Shown: piece by piece, positions 50,697 to 59,501 of the stretch
Layout: each line of letters opens with the position of its first letter
How positions within the stretch are numbered: position 1 is the stretch's first letter
From: JALZKA01 sp963753385
GTDB taxonomy: Bacteria > Actinomycetota > Thermoleophilia > Solirubrobacterales > 70-9
Length of the DNA: 64,000 bases
Direction: 5' to 3'
NCBI GenBank assembly: GCA_963753385.1
Contig: CAVWCC010000008.1
Coordinates: 806,001-870,000 of the forward strand
The notes under the pieces: model-generated
Told to the model about the DNA's origin: nothing
What the model saw: only the letters and a program-made list of their open reading frames with translations
Databases searched by the model: none
Position numbers and translations under genes: made by a program

Positions 50697-51584
50697 GTGA
50701 CCGTCCGGATCGGCAGCCTCGAACTCGAGCACCCGGTCCTGAACGGCTCCGGGACCTTCGACGCGATCGCCGCCCAGCGCGCGTTCGGGGACGCGCTGCT
50801 CGAGCGCTTCCCGTTCTCCGCCTTCGTCTCGAAGACGATCACGCTCGGGCCGCGGGCGGGCAACCCACCGCCGCGCCTCTACGAGACGCCGAGCGGGATG
50901 ATCAACTCGATCGGGCTCCCCAACAAGGGCCTCGAAGGGTTCCTCGCCGAGGACCTGCCGCGGCTCGCCCAGCTGCCGGTGCCGCTGATCGTGTCGGTGA
51001 TGGCGACCGATCACGACGACTTCGCCCGCCTCACCGGCGACGTCGCGGCGCGTGAGGAGGTCGCCGCGATCGAGCTGAACGTGTCCTGCCCGAACGTGGC
51101 ATCGGGGCTGATCGTGGGCGAGCAGCCGGCCGAGACGCTCGCGCTCTGCGAGGCGCTGCGTCCGCTGACCGAGAAGCCCCTGATCGTGAAGCTGACGCCC
51201 AATACGGCCGATCCCGCGGCGGTTGCACTCGCCGCTGAGCAGGGCGGGGCCGACGCGGTCTCGCTGATCAACACCCTGCGGGCGACGGGCCTCGATCCGG
51301 CGACGGGAAAGCCGTGGCTAGGTGCCGGGAGCGGCGGATTGTCCGGGCCCGCGGTCCGGCCGATCGCGCTCGACCAGGTCCGGCGCGTGGCCGCCGAGGT
51401 TGGGGTCCCGGTGATCGGGATGGGGGGCATCGAAAGCGGCGCCGACGCCGCCGAGTTCCTCGCGCTCGGCGCCACGGCGGTCGCCGTTGGCACCGCGAGC
51501 TTCCGCGATCCCGGGGCGGCAGAAAGGGTCCGGGCGGAGCTCGAGGGGCTGCCGGAACAGGCACCCGCCCTTCACCTCAACTAG
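50697..51584 (+). CDS. pyrD: Dihydroorotate dehydrogenase, class 1B catalytic subunit
   Basis: GTG 50697 gives VTVRIGSLELEHPVLNGSGT, the usual opening, in the same frame as PyrK. FSAFVSKTITLGPRAGNPPP supplies FMN contacts and Lys; IELNVSCPNVASG has the class 1B active-site Cys; LIVKLTPNTADPAAVA, VSLINTLRATGLDPATG, IALDQVRRVAAEVGVPVIGM and GGIESGADAAEFLALGATAV (FMN phosphate loop) follow in order. 295 residues, intact. Oxidises dihydroorotate to orotate using PyrK. pyrF, often next, is not found; mihF follows. Confidence 0.9.
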   Translation: MTVRIGSLELEHPVLNGSGTFDAIAAQRAFGDALLERFPFSAFVSKTITLGPRAGNPPPRLYETPSGMINSIGLPNKGLEGFLAEDLPRLAQLPVPLIVSVMATDHDDFARLTGDVAAREEVAAIELNVSCPNVASGLIVGEQPAETLALCEALRPLTEKPLIVKLTPNTADPAAVALAAEQGGADAVSLINTLRATGLDPATGKPWLGAGSGGLSGPAVRPIALDQVRRVAAEVGVPVIGMGGIESGADAAEFLALGATAVAVGTASFRDPGAAERVRAELEGLPEQAPALHLN

Positions 51585-51662
51585 AGGTCGAAGCGAATTT
51601 CACCCGAAATTGCCTGTTGCCCCTTGCGCCCTGCGCGGGGCGCGTTATATTCGCGCCCTCGC

Positions 51663-51998
51663 ATGCCTCCCTCTTCTGCCGAGACCGCTGTCGCCGTTCC
51701 CGAAAGGACCCACTCGCAGCGGATGAGGGCGCTCGGCAGGGCGAACGAGATCCGGACCAAGCGCGCGCAGCTGAAGCGCGACCTCAAGGCGGGCAAGGTA
51801 AAGATCGAGAAGCTGCTGCTCGATCCGCCCGACTGGGTCCTCTCCGCGAAGGCCTTCGACATGATCCTCGCGGTGCCGAAGTACGGCCGGGTCAAGGCGA
51901 ACAAGATCCTGACCCAGTGCAGGATCTCGCCGTCGAAGACGATCGGCGGCCTCTCCGAGCGCCAGCGCGCTGAGCTCGTGGGAATGCTCCGCCGGTAG
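51663..51998 (+). CDS. mihF: Actinobacterial integration host factor (mIHF)
   Basis: ATG 51663; the frame also allows ATG 51624. 111 residues with RALGRANEIRTKRAQLKRDL, KIEKLLLDPPDWVLSAKAFD, ILAVPKYGRVKANKIL and CRISPSKTIGGLSERQRAEL, which match the helical H2TH-like DNA-bending protein of actinobacteria. It compacts and bends the chromosome. Position next to gmk and rpoZ is conserved in this phylum. An AT-richer patch (CGTTATATTCG) precedes it and may hold its promoter. Confidence 0.9.
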   Translation: MPPSSAETAVAVPERTHSQRMRALGRANEIRTKRAQLKRDLKAGKVKIEKLLLDPPDWVLSAKAFDMILAVPKYGRVKANKILTQCRISPSKTIGGLSERQRAELVGMLRR

Positions 51999-52039
51999 CC
52001 CGGGGCACGCTGTCCGACACACGGGGTTTGATTCGGCGC

Positions 52040-52627
52040 ATGGCGCCCCGCGTCTTCGTGATCACGGGTCCCTCGGGGGTCGGCAAGGGCACGCTGATCC
52101 GCTCCGCGCGCGAGCGCGTCCCAGGGCTCGAGCTCTCGATCTCGGCGACGACCCGCGAGCCACGGAGCGGGGAGGAGGACGGCGTCGATTACCACTTCCT
52201 GACCGCCGAGGACTTCGCCGCTCGCGCCGACGCCGGCGAGTTCCTCGAGCACGCCACGTTCTCCGGCAACCGCTACGGGACGCTGCGCTCGGAGATCGAG
52301 CGGGTGCTGGACGCGGGCAACTCCGTCGTGCTCGAGATCGAGGTGCAGGGCGCCCGCCAGGTGCGCGCCGCGCTGGGCGACGAGGCCGTCCTGATCTTCA
52401 TCGCCCCGCCCAGCCCCGAGATCCTGCGCGAGCGCCTGGCGGGCCGCGGCACGGACTCCGAGCAGGCGATCGAGCGGCGCCTCGAGACGGCGAAGCAAGA
52501 GCTCGAGGCCCAGCAGGAGTTCAAGCACGTGGTCGTGAACGACGATCTCGGGCGCGCGGTCACCGAGCTGGAGGAAATCGTCCGCGCGGAGCTCGCAGGC
52601 GGCGACGGCAAGCAGGGCACCCCGTAG
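52040..52627 (+). CDS. gmk: Guanylate kinase
   Basis: ATG 52040, 195 residues, intact. P-loop VFVITGPSGVGKGTLIRSAR, GMP-binding LELSISATTREPRSGEEDG with VDYHFLTAEDF, EFLEHATFSGNRYGTLRSEI, and the lid region RLAGRGTDSEQAIERRLETA. Converts GMP to GDP with ATP. Follows mihF by 41 bases and precedes rpoZ by 13, a common actinobacterial order. Length is normal. Confidence 0.95.
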   Translation: MAPRVFVITGPSGVGKGTLIRSARERVPGLELSISATTREPRSGEEDGVDYHFLTAEDFAARADAGEFLEHATFSGNRYGTLRSEIERVLDAGNSVVLEIEVQGARQVRAALGDEAVLIFIAPPSPEILRERLAGRGTDSEQAIERRLETAKQELEAQQEFKHVVVNDDLGRAVTELEEIVRAELAGGDGKQGTP

Positions 52628-52640
52628 ACTCCTGGCTCAC

Positions 52641-52871
52641 ATGATCAAGCCGAGAGTCGACAGCCTCCTCGCGCAGACCGATTCGCACTACGCCGCCGTG
52701 CTCGTCGCGGCGAAGCGCGCGCGCCAGCTGAACAGCTACTACCGCGCGCTGGGCGAGGGCAGCTACGAGGAGTACACGCCGCCCATGGTCGAGACGAAGT
52801 CGGGCAACTACCTGACGATCGCGCTCGAAGAGCTCGCCCAGGGCAAGATCAAGCACGAGTACAAGGCGTAG
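52641..52871 (+). CDS. rpoZ: RNA polymerase omega subunit
   Basis: ATG 52641, 76 residues: MIKPRVDSLLAQTDSHYAAV, LVAAKRARQLNSYYRALGEG and TIALEELAQGKIKHEY. Contains the conserved AAKRARQ helix by which omega wraps the beta-prime C-terminus, aiding polymerase assembly. Compact, like other actinobacterial omegas. 13 bases after gmk and 24 before coaBC. Confidence 0.92.
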   Translation: MIKPRVDSLLAQTDSHYAAVLVAAKRARQLNSYYRALGEGSYEEYTPPMVETKSGNYLTIALEELAQGKIKHEYKA

Positions 52872-52895
52872 CCCGACCCGCTGAGGCCTGGCGCC

Positions 52896-54149
52896 ATGGC
52901 ACGCATCCTCCTCGGTGTAACGGGTGGGATCGCCGCCTACCGCGCGCTCGAGCTTGCCCGCCTGGCGACGAAGGCGGGCCACGGTGTCCGTGTGGTGATG
53001 ACGCCCGCCGCCATGCGGTTCGTCGGCCCGGCGTCGTTCGAGGGCATTGTCGGGGCTCCGGTGCTGAGCTCCGAGTGGGAGCGCGATGAGATGCGCGGCG
53101 CCTTCCCAGGCGAGCCCCAGCCCGAACACGACCCGATCGGGCACCTCGCTGTGGTCGAGAACGCCGACGCCTACCTGGTGGCCCCGGCGTCCGCGAACAC
53201 GGTGGCGAAGCTGGCCGCCGGAATCGCCGACTCGATGCTGACCACCTCGTTCCTCGCCTGCACCGCGCCGCGCCTGGTCGCGCCCGCGATGAACGACCGC
53301 ATGTACCGCGACGGCGCCACCCAGCGGAACCTGGAGCTCCTTCGCGAGCGCGGTGTGATCGTGATCGAGCCCGACGAGGGCCCGCTCGCCTCCCGCGGCG
53401 AGCACGGGACCGGCCGCCTGCCGCAGCCCGACGCGCTCCTGCGCAGGGTGGAGGAGGCACTGCCCGGACCGGCGGGCCCGTGGGATGGCCTGCGGGTTCT
53501 TGTGACCGCAGGCGGCACGCGCGAGCCGATCGATTCGGTCCGCTTCATCGGCAACCGCTCGAGCGGGCGGATGGGCGTGGCGCTCGCGGAGGCCGCGGCA
53601 CGGCGCGGCGCCAACGTGACGCTGGTTGCGGCGAACGTCTCCCTGCCGATCGCAGCCGGCATCGACGTGGTCCGGGTCGAGACCGCGGCCGAGCTGGCCG
53701 ATGCTGCGCGTGCGGCGTTCGACTCCGCGCACGTCGTGCTGATGGCCGCCGCGGTGGCCGACTTCCGGCCCGCCACAGCGGCCGAGGGCAAGCTCCCGCG
53801 CGAGGGAAGCGGCGGCCTCGACCTCCGCCTCGAGGAGACCGAGGACGTGATCGCGGCGCTGGCCACTGTGCGTCGCCCGGACCAGACGCTCGTGGGCTTC
53901 GCTGCCGAGCATGGGGAGGACGCGATCTCCCGGGCGCGGGAGAAGCTCGAGCGCAAGGGTCTCGACGCGATCGTCTTCAACGACGTTTCGCGCTCGGAGA
54001 TCGGGTTCGACTCGGAGCGCAACGAGGTGACGATCGTCGAACCCTCGGGCGAGCACGAGGTGCCGCTCTCCTCGAAGGAAGCGGTGGCCGAGGCGGTGCT
54101 CGACCGGGTCGCTGCGATGCGCGCCCGGCAGGCGCCGCGCCAGTCGTAA
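52896..54149 (+). CDS. coaBC: Bifunctional phosphopantothenoylcysteine decarboxylase/synthetase
   Basis: ATG 52896, 417 residues, intact. CoaC half (~1-180): ILLGVTGGIAAYRALELARL, PIGHLAVVENADAYLVAPAS (catalytic His region), ANTVAKLAAGIADSMLTTSF, and PAMNDRMYRDGATQRNLELL (substrate clamp). CoaB half (~195-405): VLVTAGGTREPIDSVRFIGN, RSSGRMGVALAEAAARRGAN, MAAAVADFRP and AEGKLPREGSGG with the conserved Lys, FAAEHGEDAISRAREKLERK. Makes phosphopantetheine in CoA synthesis. Confidence 0.94.
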   Translation: MARILLGVTGGIAAYRALELARLATKAGHGVRVVMTPAAMRFVGPASFEGIVGAPVLSSEWERDEMRGAFPGEPQPEHDPIGHLAVVENADAYLVAPASANTVAKLAAGIADSMLTTSFLACTAPRLVAPAMNDRMYRDGATQRNLELLRERGVIVIEPDEGPLASRGEHGTGRLPQPDALLRRVEEALPGPAGPWDGLRVLVTAGGTREPIDSVRFIGNRSSGRMGVALAEAAARRGANVTLVAANVSLPIAAGIDVVRVETAAELADAARAAFDSAHVVLMAAAVADFRPATAAEGKLPREGSGGLDLRLEETEDVIAALATVRRPDQTLVGFAAEHGEDAISRAREKLERKGLDAIVFNDVSRSEIGFDSERNEVTIVEPSGEHEVPLSSKEAVAEAVLDRVAAMRARQAPRQS

Positions 54150-54158
54150 ACTCGTTGG

Positions 54159-54521
54159 ATGCCCGACTCGCTCTACACGCTCTACCGACGAGGCGTCGAG
54201 CTGCTCGAGGACGGCAACTTCGAGGAGGCGACGGTGCCGCTCGCCGAGGCCGCGCGCCAGGCGCCCGAGAAGAGCTCGGTCCGCGAGGCGCTCGGCCGCG
54301 CCTACTTCCGAAACCGGCAGTTCGCCGAGGCGGCGACCGAGTTCGAGGCGGTGGTCGAGACGCACCCGGTGAACGACTACGCGCACTTCTGCCTCGGCCG
54401 TGCGCTCAGCCTGACCGGCGAGACGCAGCGCGCCCGCCATCACCTGGCGCTGGCGTCGAACCTGCGGCCCGAGCGGCGCGACTACCGGCTCTACCGCGAC
54501 CGCGCGCGCCGCGCCGCCTGA
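54159..54521 (+). CDS. Tetratricopeptide repeat protein
   Basis: ATG 54159, 120 residues, two to three TPR helices: RGVELLEDGNFEEATVPLAE, VREALGRAYFRNRQFAEAAT and YAHFCLGRALSLTGETQRAR, each with TPR-type small/large residue pattern. No signal or other domain, so cytoplasmic scaffold of unknown partner. 9 bases after coaBC and 10 before dtd, so part of the same transcript. Confidence 0.8.
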   Translation: MPDSLYTLYRRGVELLEDGNFEEATVPLAEAARQAPEKSSVREALGRAYFRNRQFAEAATEFEAVVETHPVNDYAHFCLGRALSLTGETQRARHHLALASNLRPERRDYRLYRDRARRAA

Positions 54522-54531
54522 CCCGACGCGC

Positions 54532-54948
54532 GTGCGGGCGCTCGTCCAGCGCGTGACCCGCGCCTCGGTTACGGTCGACGGCGCCGAGGTGGCCGCGATC
54601 GGCGAGGGCCTGCTGGTGCTTCTCGGCGTGGGCGCGGGGGACGACGAGGTCGTGGCTGACCGGCTCGCGGAGAAGGTCGCGACGCTGCGCGTCTTCGACG
54701 ACGCCGACGGGCGCATGAATGAGCCGCTGGGCACGCGCGAGGTGCTCTGCGTCAGCCAGTTCACCCTGTACGGCGACACCCGGAAGGGCAACCGGCCGGG
54801 TTATTCGGGCGCCGCGCCGCCTGAGGTGGCCGAGCCGCTCTATGAGCGCTTCGCCGACCGGCTCGATGCCAGGCGCGGCGTCTTCGGCGCCCGGATGGCC
54901 GTCGAGCTGGTCAACGACGGCCCCGTCACGCTCCTCCTGGAAGCCTGA
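54532..54948 (+). CDS. dtd: D-aminoacyl-tRNA deacylase
   Basis: GTG 54532, 138 residues, intact. RALVQRVTRASVTVDGAEVA is the usual opening; VLCVSQFTLYGDTRKGNRPG carries the SQF (Ser-Gln) pocket, and AVELVNDGPVTLLLEA contains the NxGPVT motif. Removes D-amino acids and glycine from tRNA. It ends 116 bases before the next terminator. Confidence 0.93.
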   Translation: MRALVQRVTRASVTVDGAEVAAIGEGLLVLLGVGAGDDEVVADRLAEKVATLRVFDDADGRMNEPLGTREVLCVSQFTLYGDTRKGNRPGYSGAAPPEVAEPLYERFADRLDARRGVFGARMAVELVNDGPVTLLLEA

Positions 54949-55023
54949 AACGAGCCGCTACCGCGGGGGCCAACACGCTTTCGCGACTTACGTCGCTCAC
55001 CGGAATCCGTGCCTGTTCACGGC

Positions 55024-55029
55024 TATACT
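55024..55029 (+). promoter_or_regulatory. -10 element of the rimP-nusA-infB promoter
   Basis: TATACT stands out in this GC-rich region, upstream of a terminator hairpin and the rimP operon. No strong -35 is seen 17 bases upstream (CGGAAT). Transcription would begin near 55036 and meet the terminator about 30 bases later. Confidence 0.5.
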
Positions 55030-55063
55030 CAAGCGACCTCTTACGCGTACCCGAACCCTGTCG

Positions 55064-55089
55064 AGGTGGGCCCGGGCCCACCTTTTTTT
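55064..55089 (+). terminator. Intrinsic terminator before rimP
   Basis: AGGTGGGCCCGGGCCCACCT, a perfect inverted repeat, is followed by a run of seven T (55083-55089). It may end dtd transcripts, or act as an attenuator because a -10 element lies just upstream of it and rimP starts 52 bases after. Confidence 0.85.
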
Positions 55090-55140
55090 CGGCTTGAACC
55101 GGGCTCGCGGAGGGTGTAGGCAGAGCAAAAGGAGAGAGGC

Positions 55141-55590
55141 TTGAGCACGCAGGACCTGGAGCAGACGATCGAAGCGAGGCTTCGGGACTTCGATCCCGAG
55201 GTCGAGTTGATCGCGCTCGAACAGCCGGCGGCGGAAACGCTTCGCCTCTACATCGACCGCCCGGGCGGTGTGGACCTGGCGCTCTGCGAGGCCGTGACCG
55301 GCGAGCTCCGGGATCTGCTCGAGCGCTACTCGCTCGAGGTCTCCTCGCCCGGCATCGACCGGCCGCTGACGAAGCCGGAGCACTTCCGGCGCTTCCTCGG
55401 GCGACGCGTTCGCGTGCGCACGCGGGAGGCGATCGAGGGGCGTCAGAACTTCACGGGCACCCTGGCCGGGGCCGACGACGACAGCGTTCTCGTGGCCGCC
55501 GAGGGTGCGCCGGTGCGCATCCCGCTCTCCGGGATCAAGCGCTCGAATCTTGTTGGTGATTTGGATCTTGGAGATGGAGGTGAGTCGTGA
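55141..55590 (+). CDS. rimP: Ribosome maturation factor RimP
   Basis: TTG 55141 with a strong Shine-Dalgarno (AAAGGAGAG) 7 bases away. 149 residues: TIEARLRDFDPEVELIALEQ, RLYIDRPGGVDLALCEAVTG, LEVSSPGIDRPLTKPEHFRR and RFLGRRVRVRTREAIEGRQN. Binds 30S ribosomal subunit assembly intermediates. It overlaps nusA by 4 bases (GTGA). The upstream promoter and terminator suggest a regulated leader. Confidence 0.9.
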   Translation: MSTQDLEQTIEARLRDFDPEVELIALEQPAAETLRLYIDRPGGVDLALCEAVTGELRDLLERYSLEVSSPGIDRPLTKPEHFRRFLGRRVRVRTREAIEGRQNFTGTLAGADDDSVLVAAEGAPVRIPLSGIKRSNLVGDLDLGDGGES

Positions 55591-57248
55591 GCCGCGAGCT
55601 CGTCGATGCGATCAGGGAGCTCGGGACGGAGAAGGGCATCGAGTCCGAGATCCTGATGGGCGCGCTCGAGGACGCGCTGCTCTCCGCATATCGCAAGACG
55701 CCGGGGGCCGCCCGCTACGCCAAGGTCGAGCTCGACCGCGACACCGCCGATTTCAAGGTCTTCGAGCTGATCCTGCCGCCGGAGCTCGAGGAGAAGCTCC
55801 TGGCGCAGGTCGCCGAGGAGCAGGAGCAGACGATCGACCCCGAGACGGGTGAGCTGCGCGAGCCCGAGGAGCCCGAGCTCGACCCGGAGATCCTGGCCCC
55901 CTACGAGGACCAGATCAAGAGCCGCGACGTCACCCCCGACGACTTCGGCCGCATCGCCGCGCAGACCGCGAAGCAGGTGATCCTGCAGCGCGTCCGCGAG
56001 GCCGAGCGCCAGATGATGTTCGACGAGTACCAGGATCGCGTCGGCGAGCTGATCACCGGGATCATCCAGCAGTCGGACAACCGCTACACGCTGGTCCAAC
56101 TGCGCGAGCGCGTCGAGGCGCTCCTGCCGCGCTCCGAGCAGGTGTGGAACGAGCGCTACGACCACGGCATGCGCGTCAAGGCCGTGATCACCGACGTCTC
56201 GGCCGAGGGCAAGGGCCCGTCGATCGTCGTCTCGCGTCGCAGCCCCGAGCTGATCAAGGAGCTCTTCGAGCTCGAGGTGCCCGAGATCGCCGACGACCTG
56301 GTCGAGATCGTGGGCGTCGCGCGGGAGCCTGGCTTCCGCTCGAAGATCGCGGTCATCTCGCACGCCGACGGGGTGGATCCCGTGGGCGCCTGCGTCGGCC
56401 CGCGTGGCTCGCGGGTGCGCATGGTCGTGTCCGAGCTGCGCGGCGAGAAGATCGACATCATCCCCTACAACGAGGAGCCCGCTCGTTTCGTCGCCAAGGC
56501 GCTCTCTCCGGCGCGCGTGCGCGAGGTCCTCGTCGACGACGAGACCAAGGAGGCCACGGTCATCGTTCCCGACGACCAGCTCTCGCTCGCGATCGGGCGC
56601 GAGGGCCAGAACGCCCGCCTGGCCGCGAAGCTGACCGGCTGGAAGGTCGACATCAAGTCCGAGACCGACTTCAGCCACGAGGACGTCGGCGACATCGAGG
56701 AGGGCGAGGTCGACGACGGCCGCTGCGCCGCGGTGCTCTCCGCCGGCCGCCGTTGCCCGAACGCATCGCTCGAGGGCTCACGCTTCTGCGGCCTGCCGCA
56801 GCACCAAGCGCTGGTGCGGTTCGGCACCAACCAGGTGACTGTCGTCAGCTCGCTGACCGACGAGGACGTTCAGATCCTCGCCGACCCGGACGCCGACGAT
56901 GCGCAGGTCGCCGAACTGGTCAAGCGCGCCGAGGCGTCCGTGGAGGAGCCTGCCGAGGAGGCTCCGGCTGACGAAGCCGAGGAGCCGAGCGACGAGGCTG
57001 TGGCCGAGGAGGCTGAGGCCGAGGAGCCCGCCGCCGAGGTCGAGGCTGAGGAGCCCGAGGTCGAGACTGAAGACCCCGAGGTCGAGACGGCCGAGGAGCC
57101 GCAGGCCGAAGCAGACGATGAGCCGGAGGACGAGGAGCCCGCGGAGCCTGTGGCTGCGGAGGAGCCCGCCGCCGAGGAGGCACCCGCCGCCGAGGAAGCG
57201 CCCACGGACGGCGTGCCCAAGTCCGAGGAAGAGCCGTCGGAGGTTTGA
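55587..57248 (+). CDS. nusA: Transcription factor NusA with zinc-type motif and acidic tail
   Basis: GTG 55587, 553 residues, intact. NusA N-domain (~1-130) and S1 (RYDHGMRVKAVITDVSAEGK); KH1 and KH2 (PVGACVGPRGSRVRMVVSEL; LSLAIGREGQNARLAAKLTG). Added after KH2: Cys380-x9-Cys390-x10-Cys401-x4-His406 (GRCAAVLSAGRRC, SRFCGLPQHQAL), a likely zinc site, and a 120-residue Glu/Ala-rich tail. Mycobacterial NusA ends near 350. Controls pausing, termination and antitermination. No YlxR gene lies between it and infB. Confidence 0.93.
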   Translation: MSRELVDAIRELGTEKGIESEILMGALEDALLSAYRKTPGAARYAKVELDRDTADFKVFELILPPELEEKLLAQVAEEQEQTIDPETGELREPEEPELDPEILAPYEDQIKSRDVTPDDFGRIAAQTAKQVILQRVREAERQMMFDEYQDRVGELITGIIQQSDNRYTLVQLRERVEALLPRSEQVWNERYDHGMRVKAVITDVSAEGKGPSIVVSRRSPELIKELFELEVPEIADDLVEIVGVAREPGFRSKIAVISHADGVDPVGACVGPRGSRVRMVVSELRGEKIDIIPYNEEPARFVAKALSPARVREVLVDDETKEATVIVPDDQLSLAIGREGQNARLAAKLTGWKVDIKSETDFSHEDVGDIEEGEVDDGRCAAVLSAGRRCPNASLEGSRFCGLPQHQALVRFGTNQVTVVSSLTDEDVQILADPDADDAQVAELVKRAEASVEEPAEEAPADEAEEPSDEAVAEEAEAEEPAAEVEAEEPEVETEDPEVETAEEPQAEADDEPEDEEPAEPVAAEEPAAEEAPAAEEAPTDGVPKSEEEPSEV

Positions 57249-59497
57249 TGGCGAAGAAGCGGGTTCACGAGATCGCCAAGGAGCGAGGCCTCACCAGCAA
57301 GGAGGTCCTCGCGAAGCTTCAGGCCGCCGGCATCGAGGTGACCGCGGCCGCGTCGAGCGTCGAGGAGGACGTCGCCGCGAAGGCGCTCGGCGGCGGCGCG
57401 CCCGCAAAGTCCGCCGCTGAGGAGCCGGTCAAGGCCGCGGCGCCCGCAAAGCCGCAGGCCGCCGCAACGCAGGAGAAGCCCGCCGCCCCCCAGGACGGCA
57501 ACGGCCAGGCACAGCGCCCGGTCCGGCCTGTCCGGCCCGCGCCCGACGGTGCCTCCTCGGGCGCCGGCGCGAAGGCCGGCAAGCGCCGGCGCGTCGTCAT
57601 CGACTCGCAGGCATCGCGCCGCGATTCGATGGGTCCGCCGCCTCCGCAGCGCCCGCCGCGCCGCCGCGGTGGCCGCAGGCGCCGCCCGTTCCTCGACGAG
57701 CCGCCCGAGAAGGCGCCGGTCGTCGAGCTCGAGCCCGAGGTCCTCACGATCCCGTCAGGCGCCACGGTCCGCGAGGTCGCGGAGACCCTCGGCCACTCGA
57801 GCGCCGAGGTGATCAAGAAGCTGATGCAGCTCGGCGAGATGGCGACCCTCACCCAAACGCTTCCCGACGAGACGATCACAGTCCTCGCCGGCGAGTTCGA
57901 CCAGAAGGTCGAGGTCGTGAGCGCTGCCGAGGAGACGGTCGAGGAGGTCGTCTACGAGGACTCCGAAGACGAGCTCGAGCCGCGGCCGCCGGTGGTGACG
58001 ATCATGGGCCACGTCGACCACGGCAAGACCTCCCTGCTCGATGCGATCCGCCAGACCGAGGTCGTGGCGGGCGAGGCCGGCGGGATCACCCAGCACATCG
58101 GCGCCTACCAGGTGAGCCAGGACGGCAGGACGATCAGCTTCATCGATACGCCGGGCCACGCGGCCTTCACGGCGATGCGCGCCCGCGGCGCCGACGTGAC
58201 CGACATCGTCGTGCTCGTGGTCGCGGCCGACGACGGCGTGATGCCGCAGACGGTGGAGGCGATCGACCACGCGCGAGCCGCCGAGGTGCCGATCATCGTC
58301 GCCGTCAACAAGATCGACGTCGAGGGCGCGAACGTCGACAAGGTCAAGGGCGAGCTCGCAAACCAGGGCCTGAACCCGGAGGACTGGGGCGGCGACACGA
58401 TCTTTTCCAACGTCTCTGCCAAGACCAAGGAGGGCCTCGACGAGCTGCTCGAGAACATCCTGCTGGTTGCCGAGGTCGAGGAGCTCAAGTCGAACCCCGA
58501 GGCGGAGGCGTCCGGATCGGTGATCGAGTCCCACCTCGACCCGGGCCGCGGCCCCGTCTGCACGGTGCTCGTCCAGCGCGGCACGCTCCACGTCGGCGAC
58601 GCAGTGGTCGCCGGCTCGCAGTGGGGCAAGGTCCGCGCGATGCAGGACCACACAGGCGCTCGCGTCGAGGCCGCCGGCCCCGGCGACCCGGTCGAGGTGC
58701 TCGGGTTCGACGGCGTCTGCGAAGCCGGCGAGCGCGTCGAGGTCGTCGAGAACGACCGCCGCGCCCGGCAACTCGCCGGCGAGCGCGCCCACCGCCTGAA
58801 GACCGAGGCGCTGGCCCGCCGCACCCAGCGCAGGGTCACGCTCGACGAGGTCTTCGCCAAGGCCCAGGAGGGCGTCATCAAGGAGCTGAACATCGTCCTC
58901 AAGGCGGACGTGTCGGGCTCCCTCGAGGCGCTCCAGGACGAGCTTGCGAAGGTCCCGCAGGAGCAGGTCCGGATCAATGTGATCCGCGCCGCTGCGGGCG
59001 GCATCAACGAGTCGGACGTGATGCTGGCCGCCGCCTCGGACGCGATCATCATCGGCTTCAACGTCAGGCCGCTGGCCGACGCCCGCCGCGCAGCCGACCA
59101 GGAGGGCGTCGAGATTCGCACCTACTCGGTGATCTACAAGGTCACCGAGGAGCTCCGCGCCGCGATGGAGGGCATGCTCGAGGCCGTCGATGTCGAGGAG
59201 ACGCTCGGCCAGGCCGAGGTCAAGCAGACCTTCAAGGCCTCGCGCGTCGGCATGATCGCCGGCTGCGAGGTGACCGACGGCAAGGTGACCCGTGACGGCG
59301 AGGTCCGCCTGATCCGCGACGGCACCGTCGCCTGGACCGGGCGCATCGGCTCCCTTCGCCGTTTCCAGGACGACGTCAGCGAGGTCGAGGCCGGCCTGGA
59401 ATGCGGCATCGTGCTACAGGGCTTCGCCGACATCAAGGTCGGCGACATCCTCGAGGTCTTCAAGACCAAGCAGGTCGAGCAGACGCTCGACAGCTAG
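57248..59497 (+). CDS. infB: Translation initiation factor IF-2
   Basis: ATG 57248 overlaps the nusA stop. 749 residues, intact. IF2N (AKKRVHEIAKERGLTSKEVL), an Ala/Pro/Arg-rich linker (RRRGGRRRRPFLDEPP), a second IF2N (GATVREVAETLGHSSAEVI), then the G domain: IMGHVDHGKTSLLDAIRQ, TFxDTPGHAAF-type FIDTPGHAAFTAMRARGADV and VNKID in IVAVNKIDVEGANVDK. The C-terminal domain that binds fMet-tRNA is present. Brings initiator tRNA to the ribosome. Confidence 0.95.
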   Translation: MAKKRVHEIAKERGLTSKEVLAKLQAAGIEVTAAASSVEEDVAAKALGGGAPAKSAAEEPVKAAAPAKPQAAATQEKPAAPQDGNGQAQRPVRPVRPAPDGASSGAGAKAGKRRRVVIDSQASRRDSMGPPPPQRPPRRRGGRRRRPFLDEPPEKAPVVELEPEVLTIPSGATVREVAETLGHSSAEVIKKLMQLGEMATLTQTLPDETITVLAGEFDQKVEVVSAAEETVEEVVYEDSEDELEPRPPVVTIMGHVDHGKTSLLDAIRQTEVVAGEAGGITQHIGAYQVSQDGRTISFIDTPGHAAFTAMRARGADVTDIVVLVVAADDGVMPQTVEAIDHARAAEVPIIVAVNKIDVEGANVDKVKGELANQGLNPEDWGGDTIFSNVSAKTKEGLDELLENILLVAEVEELKSNPEAEASGSVIESHLDPGRGPVCTVLVQRGTLHVGDAVVAGSQWGKVRAMQDHTGARVEAAGPGDPVEVLGFDGVCEAGERVEVVENDRRARQLAGERAHRLKTEALARRTQRRVTLDEVFAKAQEGVIKELNIVLKADVSGSLEALQDELAKVPQEQVRINVIRAAAGGINESDVMLAAASDAIIIGFNVRPLADARRAADQEGVEIRTYSVIYKVTEELRAAMEGMLEAVDVEETLGQAEVKQTFKASRVGMIAGCEVTDGKVTRDGEVRLIRDGTVAWTGRIGSLRRFQDDVSEVEAGLECGIVLQGFADIKVGDILEVFKTKQVEQTLDS

Positions 59498-59501
59498 CGC
59501 G

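Noticed and set aside
55064..55089. Palindrome as a bidirectional terminator
   Set aside because: The T-run is only on the plus strand; on the minus strand the stem is preceded, not followed, by the A/T run.
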